From NCBI RefSeq assembly GCF_000186865.1, contig NW_008705564.1, positions 2,905,719 to 2,932,726 of the forward strand: a DNA stretch of 27,008 bases, given 5' to 3'. Within the stretch, counting starts at the first letter, position 1. Every line of letters begins with the position of its first letter. The DNA comes from Aureococcus anophagefferens (lineage: Eukaryota; Sar; Pelagophyceae; Pelagomonadales; Pelagomonadaceae). Below are positions 1-7,979 of this stretch, piece by piece. The notes beneath the pieces are model-generated. The model was given only the letters and a program-made list of their open reading frames with translations, was not told where the DNA came from and did no database searches. Both the position numbers and the translations under genes were made by a program.

Positions 1-306
1 GGACGTCCGGAGCGCCGTCACGGTAACGGAGGTGAGTGCCGAGAACTCGAGCGGCGCAGATAGCGGCCACTGATGTCCACCCGGCACGCGCGCCGGACGT
101 CTAGTTCGGCGGTGCGAAGACTTCGGCGTACGCTTCGGCCCCCACGGCCGAAGCCGATACAGTTCCGTGATCCTGCACACTCGGAGCCCGACTCGTGAGA
201 TGCGCGCCCACGACTCGCCGCGGCCCTCCCACCCCAATCCTCTCCCCTTCACACGCCGCCCACGCGCGCCTACGCACTCACACCACGCACGCACAGGTAT
301 AAAATC
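1..306. other. Gene-free left edge / 5' region of first gene
   Basis: I see no convincing coding frame here. The stretch from about 230 to 296 is C-rich and pyrimidine-rich and ends in CACGCACGCACAG just before GTATAAAATC and the ATG at 307. A TATAAAA at 298-304 lies 3 bp from the ATG, so it is too close to be that gene's TATA box. The pyrimidine-rich run ending in CACAG would also suit a 3' splice site of a 5'-UTR intron. Nothing else is recognisable. Confidence 0.4.
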
Positions 307-1213
307 ATGTACAAGCTTCTCGCCCTCTTCGGTACCGCCTCGGCCGCCGCCGCCGCCGCCCCGGCTCCCTCGCCGCTCGCCATCGTGATCGACCCCGCCA
401 TGGAGGTCTTCGCCAAGGGCGTCGACGCCCTCACCGAGGTCTCCGGGTGGGTGCTCGCCGTGCCCCAGAGCCTCGCGGACGCCGCGGTCTGGTGGATCGA
501 CCTGAACCTCGGCATGCCCGCGCTCATCCGCGACGTGCTCACCGGCGACTCCGTACGCGCCCGCGTCCCACGCCCTTCTCGACCCTCCGAACCCCGCCTC
601 CCCGGGACGTCGGCCTCGAACGCCTCTCCCCCTCGCGCGCCGCGAGATTCGAGAGCGGCGTGTTCTGTTCTTCAACTCGGGGCGCGGTCCTCGAACGCGC
701 GCGACTCGTGTTCGCACCCCTCACCTTCGCGGCCCCTCGTAGGCGACCCTCGACAAGCTCGTCGACCTCAGCGTCAACATCAGCGGCATCGTCTTCGTCG
801 TCTACGTCGCGCTCTGCGCGATCAACCTCTTCCTCTCGACCGCCGAGAGCATCCGCGACTACCACAAGGGCTTCCTCACGCTCCCGAAGGCCGACTCCGT
901 CCTCGGCGTCAAGATCCCCAAGGAGATCGCCGACATGCTCAACGCGGTCCGCGGCCCCGTCCAGAGCATGCTCCTCGACCCCGTGAAGAAGTGGAAGCAC
1001 AAGACGATCGTGCCCCTCGAGGGCGGCGACGGCTCCTCGCTCGGCGGCACCATCGCGACGGTCACGTCCGCGACGGCGGCCTGCCTCCTCCTCTCCGCGG
1101 CCCCGGCCGTCCTCGACCTCGCGCGCGGCGGCGCCAACAAGGGCAGCGCCGAGGCGCTCGCCTGGACGCTCGGCACCGCGCTCGGCCTCAAGTACGTCGC
1201 GGCCCGCGCCTAG
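307..1213 (+). CDS. Small membrane protein of unknown function, two exons
   Basis: I do not recognise this gene. Exon 1 is 307-552 and exon 2 is 743-1213, joined at phase 0 across a 190-bp GT-AG intron (GTACGC...CGTAG), giving 238 aa. Both exons are open, and the intron frame is low-complexity Arg/Pro/Ser. The N-terminus has an Ala-rich hydrophobic leader (residues about 4-25) that could be a signal or transit sequence. Exon 2 begins with a clear membrane helix (ISGIVFVVYVALCAINLFL), followed by a soluble Lys-rich stretch (VKKWKHKTIVPLEGG) and a second hydrophobic Ala/Leu segment near the C-terminus. The intron is close to introner length, but I see no 8-bp duplication at its borders and no clear family sequence, so I treat it as an ordinary intron. 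Existence of the gene is likely; function is unknown. Confidence 0.6.
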
Positions 1214-1394
1214 ACGGCGCGCGCGGGCGACGAGCTCAGCAACCGCGCCGTCATGACGCGCTCCGGCGAGCCCGACACCTCCCCCCAAGCGCGCGCGATC
1301 TCGCGCGCGGCCCGGCGCCCGGCCAACGGCCCCGCGCCGGAGCAATTCCCCCCTAGCTAGGATGTCATAACGGCCCTCTCGTGTTGCCCGCCAG

Positions 1395-2963
1395 TTACAT
1401 GACGCCGCAGCGGCCCGGCGCCGGCGCGGGCGCCGGCGGCGGCGCCGCGGGCTCCGCGAGCTTCGCGGGCTCCGCGAGTTTCGCGCGGAGGTTCTCGTAG
1501 GGCGCGTCGACGGACTGCTTCACGAGCGCGCGCGCCGCGGGCGTCCAGTCGGCCGCGCCCCAGGGCCGCGCCTTGGCCATGACGACGAGGTGGCGCGCGT
1601 ACTTGGCCGAGACGGGCTGCGCGCACGCGGCGACGAAGGCCAGCGCCGGGTGCGCGGGGCAGTCGTTCGCGGCGTCGAAGTCCGCCGTCGCCGGGAGGAG
1701 GTAGGCGAGGCGCCCGCCGACCTTGAGGCAGCGCGCGGCGATCTCGAGGAGGTCCGCGAGGACGTCGGCGACGGGGTAGGGCCGCGTCGCGGGCACGTGG
1801 CCCGCGCGGAGGTGGTCCGGCACGGCCTTGACGTCGTCGCGGGCCGCGCCGGAGCAGCGCGCGCCCGCGCGGATGCCGTAGGGCGGGTCGCTGACGACGC
1901 AGTCGAAGGTCCCCGCGAGCGCGGGTTCCCGGAAGGAGTCGAAGAGGCGGCTCGCGTCGAGGCGCAAAATCTCCGGCGGCGCGAGGCCGTACTGGCGGAA
2001 GTTCGAGAAGAGCGTCTTCTGGTGGCCGTCCTCCCGCTGCAGCGCGTCCACGGGCAGGCTCGCGGACTTGCGCGGCCGCATGCCGCGCCTTCGCGTCGCG
2101 CCGTCGTTCTCGTGCTCGCCCTTGCCCCGGAGCACCTTCCAGTCGATGTCGGACCCGTAGCAGAACCCGCCGAAGAGCGCGCAGGCGACCAGGATGGAGC
2201 CCGTGCCCGCGAAGGGGTCCAGCACGAGCGACCCGACGTCGCAGCGCGCGCAGTTGGCCATGACGAGCGCGAGCTCGTTGTCGAGCGCCGTCGGGCCGAG
2301 GTAGATGCGCCGCTTGAGGTCGCACTTGTGCACGAGGTCCCGGGCCGCGGAGCACGCGACGACGCGGCCGAAGTAGCACCTCGACGGCGCCGGCCGGGGC
2401 CCGCCGCGGTTGACGTCGCCGTAGACCTCGAGGATCCGGAACTGCTCGTCGGCGCCCTTGAGGCGGACGCGGCCCCGGAAGGGGAGCGCGTCCTTGTAGA
2501 AGCCCCGCCGCGCCTCCTGCTCCGCGCCGGAGAAGGAGTAGCCGAAGCCCTCGACGTGGACGCACCACGACACGTCGGCGGCGAAGAACGGCGCCGCGCC
2601 CTCGGCCGGCGCCGCGGCGACCGCGGCCGCGCACGCCGCGTGGTCGTCTCCCTCGCCCCAGACCTCGAGCGCGTCGCGCACGAGGATCGCCTTGGACACG
2701 ACCTCCGCGCAGCAGGCCGCGGACGGGAACGCGACGGCGACGTAGGGATCCGCGCCGGCGCCGGCCGCGCCGCCGGCCGGCGCCGCGTAGGCCGCTCTCG
2801 GGTCCACGCCGTGCGCCGCGAGGAGCGCGTCGAGCTCGGCGTAGCGGAAGCTCAGGGTGTGCTTCTCGCAGATGAAGCGCAGCAGGAACGTGCGCGAGAA
2901 GCCCTCGCGCGTCCGCGGCGCGCCCGCGAGCTCGCGGCGCAGGCCCACGCGCTGCTTGGGCAT
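1395..2963 (-). CDS. TRMT11: tRNA (guanine(10)-N2)-methyltransferase, TRMT11/Trm11 family
   Basis: This protein methylates N2 of guanosine 10 in tRNA, in the family working with the TRMT112 partner protein. The 522-aa product is one exon. The N-terminal region has the family's opening pattern (FLLRFICEKHTLSFRYAELDALL, shown here only by its position, residues 25-47), then the THUMP-like segment. The C-terminal half is a Rossmann methyltransferase with the SAM motif DPFAGTGS at residues 249-256 and the catalytic N6/N2-type motif SDPPYG at 358-363. I chose the ATG at 2963 (MPKQRVG) because the conserved part starts about 24 residues later. The same frame is open to an ATG at 3092, which would add 43 basic, low-complexity residues. 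The C-terminus is a Pro/Ala tail. Confidence in the family is high; the exact start is uncertain. Confidence 0.88.
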   Translation of the reverse strand: MPKQRVGLRRELAGAPRTREGFSRTFLLRFICEKHTLSFRYAELDALLAAHGVDPRAAYAAPAGGAAGAGADPYVAVAFPSAACCAEVVSKAILVRDALEVWGEGDDHAACAAAVAAAPAEGAAPFFAADVSWCVHVEGFGYSFSGAEQEARRGFYKDALPFRGRVRLKGADEQFRILEVYGDVNRGGPRPAPSRCYFGRVVACSAARDLVHKCDLKRRIYLGPTALDNELALVMANCARCDVGSLVLDPFAGTGSILVACALFGGFCYGSDIDWKVLRGKGEHENDGATRRRGMRPRKSASLPVDALQREDGHQKTLFSNFRQYGLAPPEILRLDASRLFDSFREPALAGTFDCVVSDPPYGIRAGARCSGAARDDVKAVPDHLRAGHVPATRPYPVADVLADLLEIAARCLKVGGRLAYLLPATADFDAANDCPAHPALAFVAACAQPVSAKYARHLVVMAKARPWGAADWTPAARALVKQSVDAPYENLRAKLAEPAKLAEPAAPPPAPAPAPGRCGVM

Positions 2964-3215
2964 CGCGGCCCCGGCGCCGCTCAGCTTGCGCTTAATGGTG
3001 GTCCCGGCGGCGGCGCGGCGCGCGCGCGGCTGCGGTGCGTCGACGGGGTCGTGCTGCGCGCGCAACGAGCGTCTATAGCCCGGCCTCGGCAATCGCCAAT
3101 TGCTGAGCCCGAGTGTCCTGCAAGAGGCGTTGCAAGGTGACCGACTCTCGCCCGGGCTCCGAGCCCGACGACGCGCGCCGCGGCGGCGACTTACGGTCCC
3201 CGCCGCGCCGGCCGC

Positions 3216-4244
3216 TCACGGGTTCGGGTTGCCCGGCCCCGCGCGCTCCATCATGGGCACGAACGCGTCGCCGTCGCGCGGCGCCGGCAGCGCGCCGGTG
3301 ACGACGTAGTCGAGGACCTAGGGGCGCGCGCCGTCGGTCGCGACCCGCGAGACCGGGGGACGCCGCGGCGCCTCGCGTCGACGACCTGCGCCGCGTCCTC
3401 GCAGACCGCGAGCGCGCCCGCGTTGACCTAGGGGGGACGCGGACCGCTCCGGCCCGACTTCGACGCGCGCGGACGCGCGCGGATCGATGCGCGTCGCTCG
3501 GCGTCGAGCGCTCGGCGAGCGCCCACGACTCGTTCGAACACGAGCCGAACCGGCCTCGAGTCGACCGGAGGTCCGAAGGTCCGGTCGCTTCCGGCGCACG
3601 GCCGCCGGCCTCCTTGAGCATGTGGCTCACGCCCGGCGGGTGGAGCGTCACGAGGGCCTTGCCCCGGGCCGTCGCGTAGCCCGCGTCGAAGGCCGCGTTC
3701 CACTGGCGGTACTTGTCGCCGAAGCGGACGACGACGACGTCCGCCGCGTCGATGAGCGTCCGCGTGCCTGGCGGGCGCCGGGTGATTCAACGTCTCTTCA
3801 ACGTGAGCTTTCCGCGCGCGCGCGTTCCAAGAAACACATCCACGCGTCGAGAGCGCTCCGAGAGATGATCGCTCGTCCGAGGATCGGCCGAAACGAGCGG
3901 ACGACGGTCGAGCTCGGCGCCTCTGACGTCGGGAACGTCGCGCGCGCTTGCCGCCCCGTCCGCGCGCGGATGAGGTTGAGCCGCGCGCCCTTGCCGTCGT
4001 AGTTGGGCCGCGAGGCCTCGTCGCCGAGGATGACGGCGCCGCAGTCGTCGCTGTCCTCGTGGGACGTGATGGGCGCCGCGAGCTCGACGGGCAGCTCGCG
4101 GTCCGCGACGCCGGCGGCGATGACCTCGCGCCAGTCGCTGTGGATCTCGCCGCTGAGGTAGACCTGCCAGGTCCTGGCGGGCGTGTAGGCCGCGAAGGAC
4201 CGGGCCGCCGCCGGCCGCGCCACGCGGCGGAGCGCGGAGAGCAT
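3216..4244 (-). CDS. YtoQ-family protein, four exons, one intron an introner element
   Basis: YtoQ proteins are small, mostly bacterial, and related to the nucleoside 2-deoxyribosyltransferase fold; their function is not established. Exons are 4244-3968, 3767-3610, 3427-3386 and 3317-3216, giving 192 aa. Joining them rebuilds the family signature: YLSGEIHSDWR (residues 29-39), APITSHEDSDDCG (57-69), IRTRTLIDAADVVVVRFGD (92-110), KYRQWNAAFDAGYA (111-124), then LKE/VNAGALAVCEDAAQ/VLDYVV across the two last junctions. Intron 1 (3967-3768) is a family B introner with a GC donor. Intron 2 (3609-3428) also needs a GC donor to keep frame, because every GT in it breaks the frame. Intron 3 (3385-3318, 68 bp) is GT-AG. 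The first 25 residues are Arg/Ala-rich and look like an organelle presequence. The short C-terminal tail is not conserved. The family call is strong; the last exon is an inference. Confidence 0.82.
3428..3609 (-). repeat. Decayed introner (family B-like) forming YtoQ intron 2
   Basis: This 182-bp intron uses GC at 3609-3608 and AG at 3429-3428. Read on the minus strand, its first half aligns by eye with family B elements: ACCTTCGGACCTCCGGTC against AACTTCAAAGGCTCCGATC, then GGTTCGGCTCG...CGAACGAG against TTTCGGCTGAT...GGACGAGC. The terminal inverted repeats and the target duplication are no longer recognisable. I read it as an old insertion. Confidence 0.45.
3768..3959 (-). mobile_element. 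Introner element, family B copy (in YtoQ gene)
   Basis: This 192-bp non-autonomous element lies in sense orientation in the minus-strand YtoQ gene and forms a 200-bp intron (3967-3768) with its upstream target copy. The target copies are GCGCGCGG (3967-3960) and GCACGCGG (3767-3760), differing at one base. The 5' splice site is the GC that starts the target copy; the element supplies the 3' CCAG. It shares with the copies at 11402 and 13613 a CGATC-rich core, GATCATCTCTCGG, GGAACGCGCGCGCGCGGAA and TTGAAGAGACGTTGAATCA. The terminal inverted repeats are diverged, so it is an older copy than those two. Confidence 0.85.
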
Positions 4245-4331
4245 ACTATGACGCGAGAGCCAACCTTCAGTCTCCGGAAGTCGGGCTTCAAGAAGCCTTC
4301 AAGCTACATACATGCATAAGGTGCAAGTGTC

Positions 4332-4396
4332 GTGCGCTGCAGGACCGGAGTCCTCGCGCGTCCTTGGTGCGCTGCAGGACCGGAGTCCTCGCGCGT
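4332..4396. repeat. Two-copy 30-bp direct repeat with internal hairpin
   Basis: A 30-bp unit occurs at 4332-4361 and 4367-4396 (period 35 bp). Each copy contains AGGAC-CGGA-GTCCT, a 5-bp stem with a 4-base loop. A degenerate partial third copy (GCGCGCTGCGGGAGCG) follows at about 4403. The repeat lies in the 218-bp gap between the start of the YtoQ gene and the end of the OmpA-domain gene, both on the minus strand, so it could sit in the 3' UTR of the latter or the promoter of the former. No function can be assigned. Confidence 0.7.
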
Positions 4397-4462
4397 GGAT
4401 TGGCGCGCTGCGGGAGCGTCGCGTTTCCGTCGGTCGCGGCGAGGGTCGGGCGCGCGCGCGCG

Positions 4463-5923
4463 TCACTCCGTCGCGCCGTCGGCCGCGGCGGCGCCGTCGC
4501 CGCGCGCGTCGTCCTCGGCGAGCATGTCGAGCCGCGCGCGGAGGCGCTCGACCTCCGCGTCGTCGTCGTCGTCGCTGTCGTCGTCGGGCGGGAACCGGTC
4601 GTCGGGGTCGCTGTCGTCGCCGTCGTCGCGGCCGAGCGCGCCCGCGGCGAGGAGGAGCGCCTCGAGGTCGTCGAGGCGGTCGTCGTCGGCGTCGGCGGCG
4701 TCGAGGAACGTCTCGAGCACGCGGCGGGGCACGCGGACGCCGCGCATGGCCTGGCGGAGCACGGCGCCGCGGAGCGCCGCGTCCGGCGGCCTGTGTGGAT
4801 TCCAAATCTTCAACCCGACTTCAATGTGAGCGTAATCGAACGGTTCGGACCAGACTCTTTCGCTGTGCTTCGAGAACTCGACGAGAGCAATCGATCCGTC
4901 CAAAAATCAGCCGAATCGACGTCGATTTGGCCGAGATAGAGAGTTCTGAAGTTTGGTTGGGACACCCCAAACCAGTGGTTGGAATCCACACTGCCGGCGG
5001 CGGCGCCTCCGCGCCGTCGTCGCCGCTGTCGTCGTCGCGGCCGGGGTCGCCGCCGTCGTCCGCGTACCACGCGACGCCCGGCGGCGGCCGCGCGTAGTCG
5101 TCGGGCCCGCGCCGCGCGGGCGCCTCGAAGCCTGGCGCGCGCGGGGGGGGGGCGCGCGTCCCGCCGGCGCGCGCGCGCGCGCGCGGCCGGGGACGCCGGG
5201 CGCGCGACCCGCGCAGGACACGTAGAGCTCGACGCGCCGGTTCGCGGAGCCCGCGGGGTCCCCGAAGGCCCAGACGAGGGGCCGCGCGTTCGAGAACGAC
5301 CGCACGCGGAGCCGCGGCGCGCCCACGCCCAGCGCGACGACGGCCGCGCGGACGGACCGCGCGCGCTCGCGCGCGAAGGAGTAGCCCATGGCCCGCGGCG
5401 CCTCGAGGCCGCAGTGCGCCTCGATGGACACGGTCATGGACCTGCGGGTCGCCGCGGCGCGGTCGCGGCCGCGCGCGGCCCCGCGCGGCGCCGGGCGGCC
5501 GCGGGTGCCGGAGCAGGAGGCCCGCGAAGCGCGCCAGGGGCTCGAGCGAGCTCTCCTCGAGGGCGACCTGCGGCGCGGCGACGTCGCCGCCGGGCCGCGG
5601 CACGCGGCGGCGAGGCGCCGCGGCCGCGCCTCGCGGAAGCGGAAGCGGATGTCCGTGCGGAGCTCGAGGATGGAGTCGGCGAGCGAGAACTGCTCGAGCG
5701 TCGACACGTCGCGGCGGAGCGCCCCGCGCAGGGACGCGACGAAGCGCAGCGCCTCCGGGCTGCTCAGGTGGCCCGGCACGAACTTGCACACGCGCGACAG
5801 CCTAGGAGGGCGCTCGGCTCCGGAACGCGCGCGCGCGCGACACGCGCACATGGCGATGCTCGTCGCGTCCAGGCACGACGCCACGACCTGCAGCATCTCC
5901 GGCGACTCGTAGAAGGCGCACAT
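4463..5923 (-). CDS. OmpA-like domain protein with acidic C-terminal tail, five or six exons
   Basis: Proposed exons are 5923-5630, 5567-5503, 5441-5209, 5131-5002 and 4790-4463, giving 349 aa. Splicing restores an OmpA C-terminal-like (peptidoglycan-associated) domain at about residues 92-194: VALEESSLEPLARFAGLL, HPSMTVSIEAHCG, YSFARERARSVRAAVVALGV, and the closing NRRVELYV. Introns 5629-5568 (62 bp) and 5502-5442 (61 bp) need GC donors. Intron 5208-5132 can use GT. Intron 5001-4791 is a family A introner. A 42-bp in-frame GT-AG stretch (5843-5802) could also be removed, which would tighten the N-terminal CLDATSIAMCA/LSRVCKF segment; that segment resembles an F-box-like helix pair, but weakly. 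The C-terminal third is Asp-rich and disordered, ending in a short Leu-rich coiled segment. OmpA domains are typically bacterial; the cellular role here is unknown. Confidence 0.7.
4791..4993 (-). mobile_element. Introner element, family A copy (in OmpA-domain gene)
   Basis: This 203-bp element forms a 211-bp intron (5001-4791) in the minus-strand host. The 8-bp target duplication GCCGCCGG is at 5001-4994 and 4790-4783. The donor is the GC opening the first copy; the acceptor is the element's own CACAG. Terminal inverted repeats are nearly perfect over 15 bp (CAGTGTGGATTCCAA on one side, CTGTGTGGATTCCAA on the other). Spliced phase is 2 and the frame is exactly restored (EAP/PPDAAL). Compared with the copies at 6590 and 9544, this one is inserted in the opposite orientation relative to its gene. 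It has no ORF of its own. Confidence 0.92.
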
Positions 5924-6119
5924 TGGCCACGAAGAACGGATCCCAAGGGCTGCCCCTGGGCCTGACACGCGGGATAAAAAAGCCCCTAGAAGGCACTGCA
6001 AGCGAAAAGTAGTTTGACTGCACTATAACGGAACGGCCTGCTCAAAGAGGGCACACGAGTTTTTCATAACTCTCGTCAGTTCGAGGCTCCTTCTCGCGAC
6101 CGCAGCCGCCGCTCGAGGC
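5924..6119. promoter_or_regulatory. Divergent intergenic region between OmpA-domain and PARP-zinc-finger genes
   Basis: This 196-bp spacer separates two outward-facing start codons (5923 minus, 6120 plus). It is markedly more AT-rich than its surroundings, with GGATAAAAAAG near 5973, GCACTATAACGG near 6020 and GAGTTTTTCATAAC near 6056. It most likely holds both promoters. No specific factor site is recognised. Confidence 0.5.
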
Positions 6120-7566
6120 ATGGAGCCTGAGCCCGCCGTGGCCGGCGGCGCTCGCGACGAAGGCGCGAGCGACGCCACGCAGCCGGAGCAGGCAGCAGCG
6201 CAGGACCGCCACCGACGCATGCAGGCCATGCATGGGCGGCTGGGCGGTTCGATCAAGGGATCGATCGGGCAGAACCGCTTCCTGGTGCGCGCCGCTCGAC
6301 GCCGACCGCGCGCCCGCGACCGCGCGCCGCAGGTGCGGGCGCGCGGCAAGGAGGCTCGGTGCCGCTACAAGCCGTGCGGCCGCCCGGGCAAGGTCATCGA
6401 GGAGGACGAGGTCCGCGTCGCTCTCCTGCGGCCGACGTCCGCGGCGCCGGCGCTCCCGCGCGGGAGCGACGCCGCCGCGGCCGGGGACGGGGAGCCCCCC
6501 TCGGCGCACGGCAAGCCCAAGTGGCACCACGCCGATTGCTTCTTCCTCGCCCTGCGGACCCTCGCTCGGCGGAGCAAGACCGTCGAGGGCCGCGCGGATT
6601 CCACATCTTCAACCCGACTTCAATGTGCGCGCGTGCGACCGTTTCGACGCGAGCTCTTCTGCCGCGCTTCGAGAACTCGACGAGAGCCATCGATTCGTCC
6701 AAAAATCAGCCGAATCGACGTCGATGCGACCGTGCTCGAGAATTTCAAAGTTTGGCGGGGACCCCCCGAACCGGCGGTTGGAAACAACACAGGTCGAGGG
6801 GCCCGAGGACCTCGAGGACCTCGAGAGCCTCGCGCCGGAACTCCGCGCCCGCGTCCTGAGGCTCCTCGACGGCCACCTCGACTGGCTCCGCCGGCGGGCC
6901 GCGGGCGCGTTCCCGCCGGGGCCCGCGCCGCGGGGCGGGCGAGCGCCCGGGGGCGCCGCGCGGCGGGCCGTCGACGCGCTCGACCTCGCCGGCGCGCCCG
7001 TCGCGGCCTTCGCCCGCCTCCTCTCGCCGACGCGCCCCTCGGGCGACCTCCGCGCGCCGCCGCCCCCCGCGGGCCGCGCCGACGGCGACGGCGGCTCGCC
7101 GGCGGGGGACGCCGGCTCGCCGGCGCGGTCCTGGTCGAGCGGCGAGGACGCCGACGTCGCCGCGGCCATCGCGCTGTCGGGCATGGTCGACCGCCCGGGG
7201 GAACGCCCGGACCCGAACCTCTACCGGACCCTGTCGGACCACTCGCTCGCCGCCGAGGCCCCGGGCCCGCGGGCCGCGCCCGGCCCCGCCGCGCGGGCCG
7301 CCGCCGGGGGCCTCGAGCGCCCGCCGAGCGACCACTCGCTCGATCTCCTCGCGGTCCCGGGCCTCGCCGCGGACCGGCGGAGCCGCTCCCGGGAGGACCT
7401 CGCCCGGGGCGCCCTCTACCTGCCGCGGTCGCCCGTCGCCGCGGCCGCCCCGCTGTTCCGGAGCCGGAGCGACGAGTCGCTCCTCGCGCGACTCTCGCGC
7501 TACGACACGCCGCCGCCCGACGACGACGACGACGACGACGACGACGGCCCGGGCTACCCGCTCTGA
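6120..7566 (+). CDS. PARP-type zinc-finger protein with repeated Ser-Asp-His-Ser motifs
   Basis: Two exons, 6120-6581 and 6793-7566, join at phase 0 across a family A introner and give 411 aa. Residues 79-175 look like a PARP-type zinc finger, a DNA-break-binding module: paired cysteines C81 and C86, the segment KVIEEDEVRVALL, then KWHHADCFF with H137 and C140, and after the splice junction the closing helix region (VEGPEDLEDLESLAPELR). The cysteine spacing (four residues) is wider than the usual CxxC, so the match is not perfect. The rest is disordered: Pro/Gly/Arg-rich linkers, several copies of a short Ser/Asp motif (LSDHSLAAEA, PSDHSLDLLA, RSDESLLARL) and a run of Asp before the stop. No catalytic PARP domain is present. 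The first ATG of the frame is used. Confidence 0.72.
6590..6792 (+). mobile_element. Introner element, family A copy (in PARP-zinc-finger gene)
   Basis: This 203-bp element makes a 211-bp intron (6582-6792). The 8-bp duplication GTCGAGGG is perfect at 6582-6589 and 6793-6800. Here the co-opted donor is GT, not GC; the acceptor CACAG belongs to the element. The internal sequence matches the other A copies (CTTCAACCCGACTTCAATGTG, CGTCCAAAAATCAGCCGAA). The terminal repeats have drifted (GCGCGGATTCCA against GTGTTGTTTCCA), so this copy is older than those at 4791 and 9544. Phase 0; the host frame is restored (RRSKT/VEGPED). Confidence 0.92.
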
Positions 7567-7979
7567 AGGGCGCCCCGCCCGGGCCGGGCCCGGCCCGGCG
7601 CCGCCGATCGCGGACGACCGCCGAACGCGACGCCCGAGGGAGAGACTCCATACCTCCCCCGAACGACTCCGACCTCGAACGACCGCCGACGCACCCGGAG
7701 AGACGACCCCCTACCTCCCGAGAGTGACGACGCCTGGCGTCCTGAAGGCAGGCCTCCCGTCCTGCGACGCCGCTCGGCTCGCGGCGCTTTAATTAATTTA
7801 ATATTGCGCGCACAGTGATGTCTCGGTGCAGTCCTGAGTTCGTCGTTGCTCCATCGGCGCCCGCCGCCTTGTCGCGCCTCCGGTCGACGCCCTCGACGCC
7901 GCCGCGAAGGCTCTCTCGCCGCCGCGCACGCTCGTCGCACATCCGCCGCGCGCGCCCGTTCGACGCCGCGCGCCGCCGC
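7567..7979. other. Intergenic region with AT-rich patch upstream of the kinase gene
   Basis: The first part repeats short pieces such as ACTCCATACCTCCC and GACCCCCTACCTCCC, with an imperfect inverted repeat around 7737-7770 (GCGTCCTGAAGGCAGG...CCTCCCGTCCTGCGACGC). The pure A/T patch TTAATTAATTTAATATT at 7790-7806 is unusual for this genome and is the likely core promoter of the kinase gene. An in-frame ATG at 7815 would extend that protein by 55 Arg/Ser-rich residues, so the end of this stretch may be coding. Confidence 0.45.

Noticed and set aside
298..304. TATAAAA as the promoter of the first gene
   Set aside because: It lies 3 bp before the ATG, too near to direct transcription of that start codon.
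553..742. First gene's 190-bp intron as a seventh introner
   Set aside because: Length is similar, but I found no 8-bp duplication, no inverted ends and no convincing match to either family.
539..1345. Long open frame on the minus strand over the first gene
   Set aside because: It is Arg/Ala/Gly-rich with no domain, and it is the antisense of a better-supported plus-strand gene. In DNA of this GC content, stop codons are rare in all frames.
6620..7651. 343-codon minus-strand frame opposite the PARP-finger gene
   Set aside because: Almost pure Arg/Pro/Gly with no recognisable motif; it also runs through the introner. It is a shadow of the plus-strand gene.
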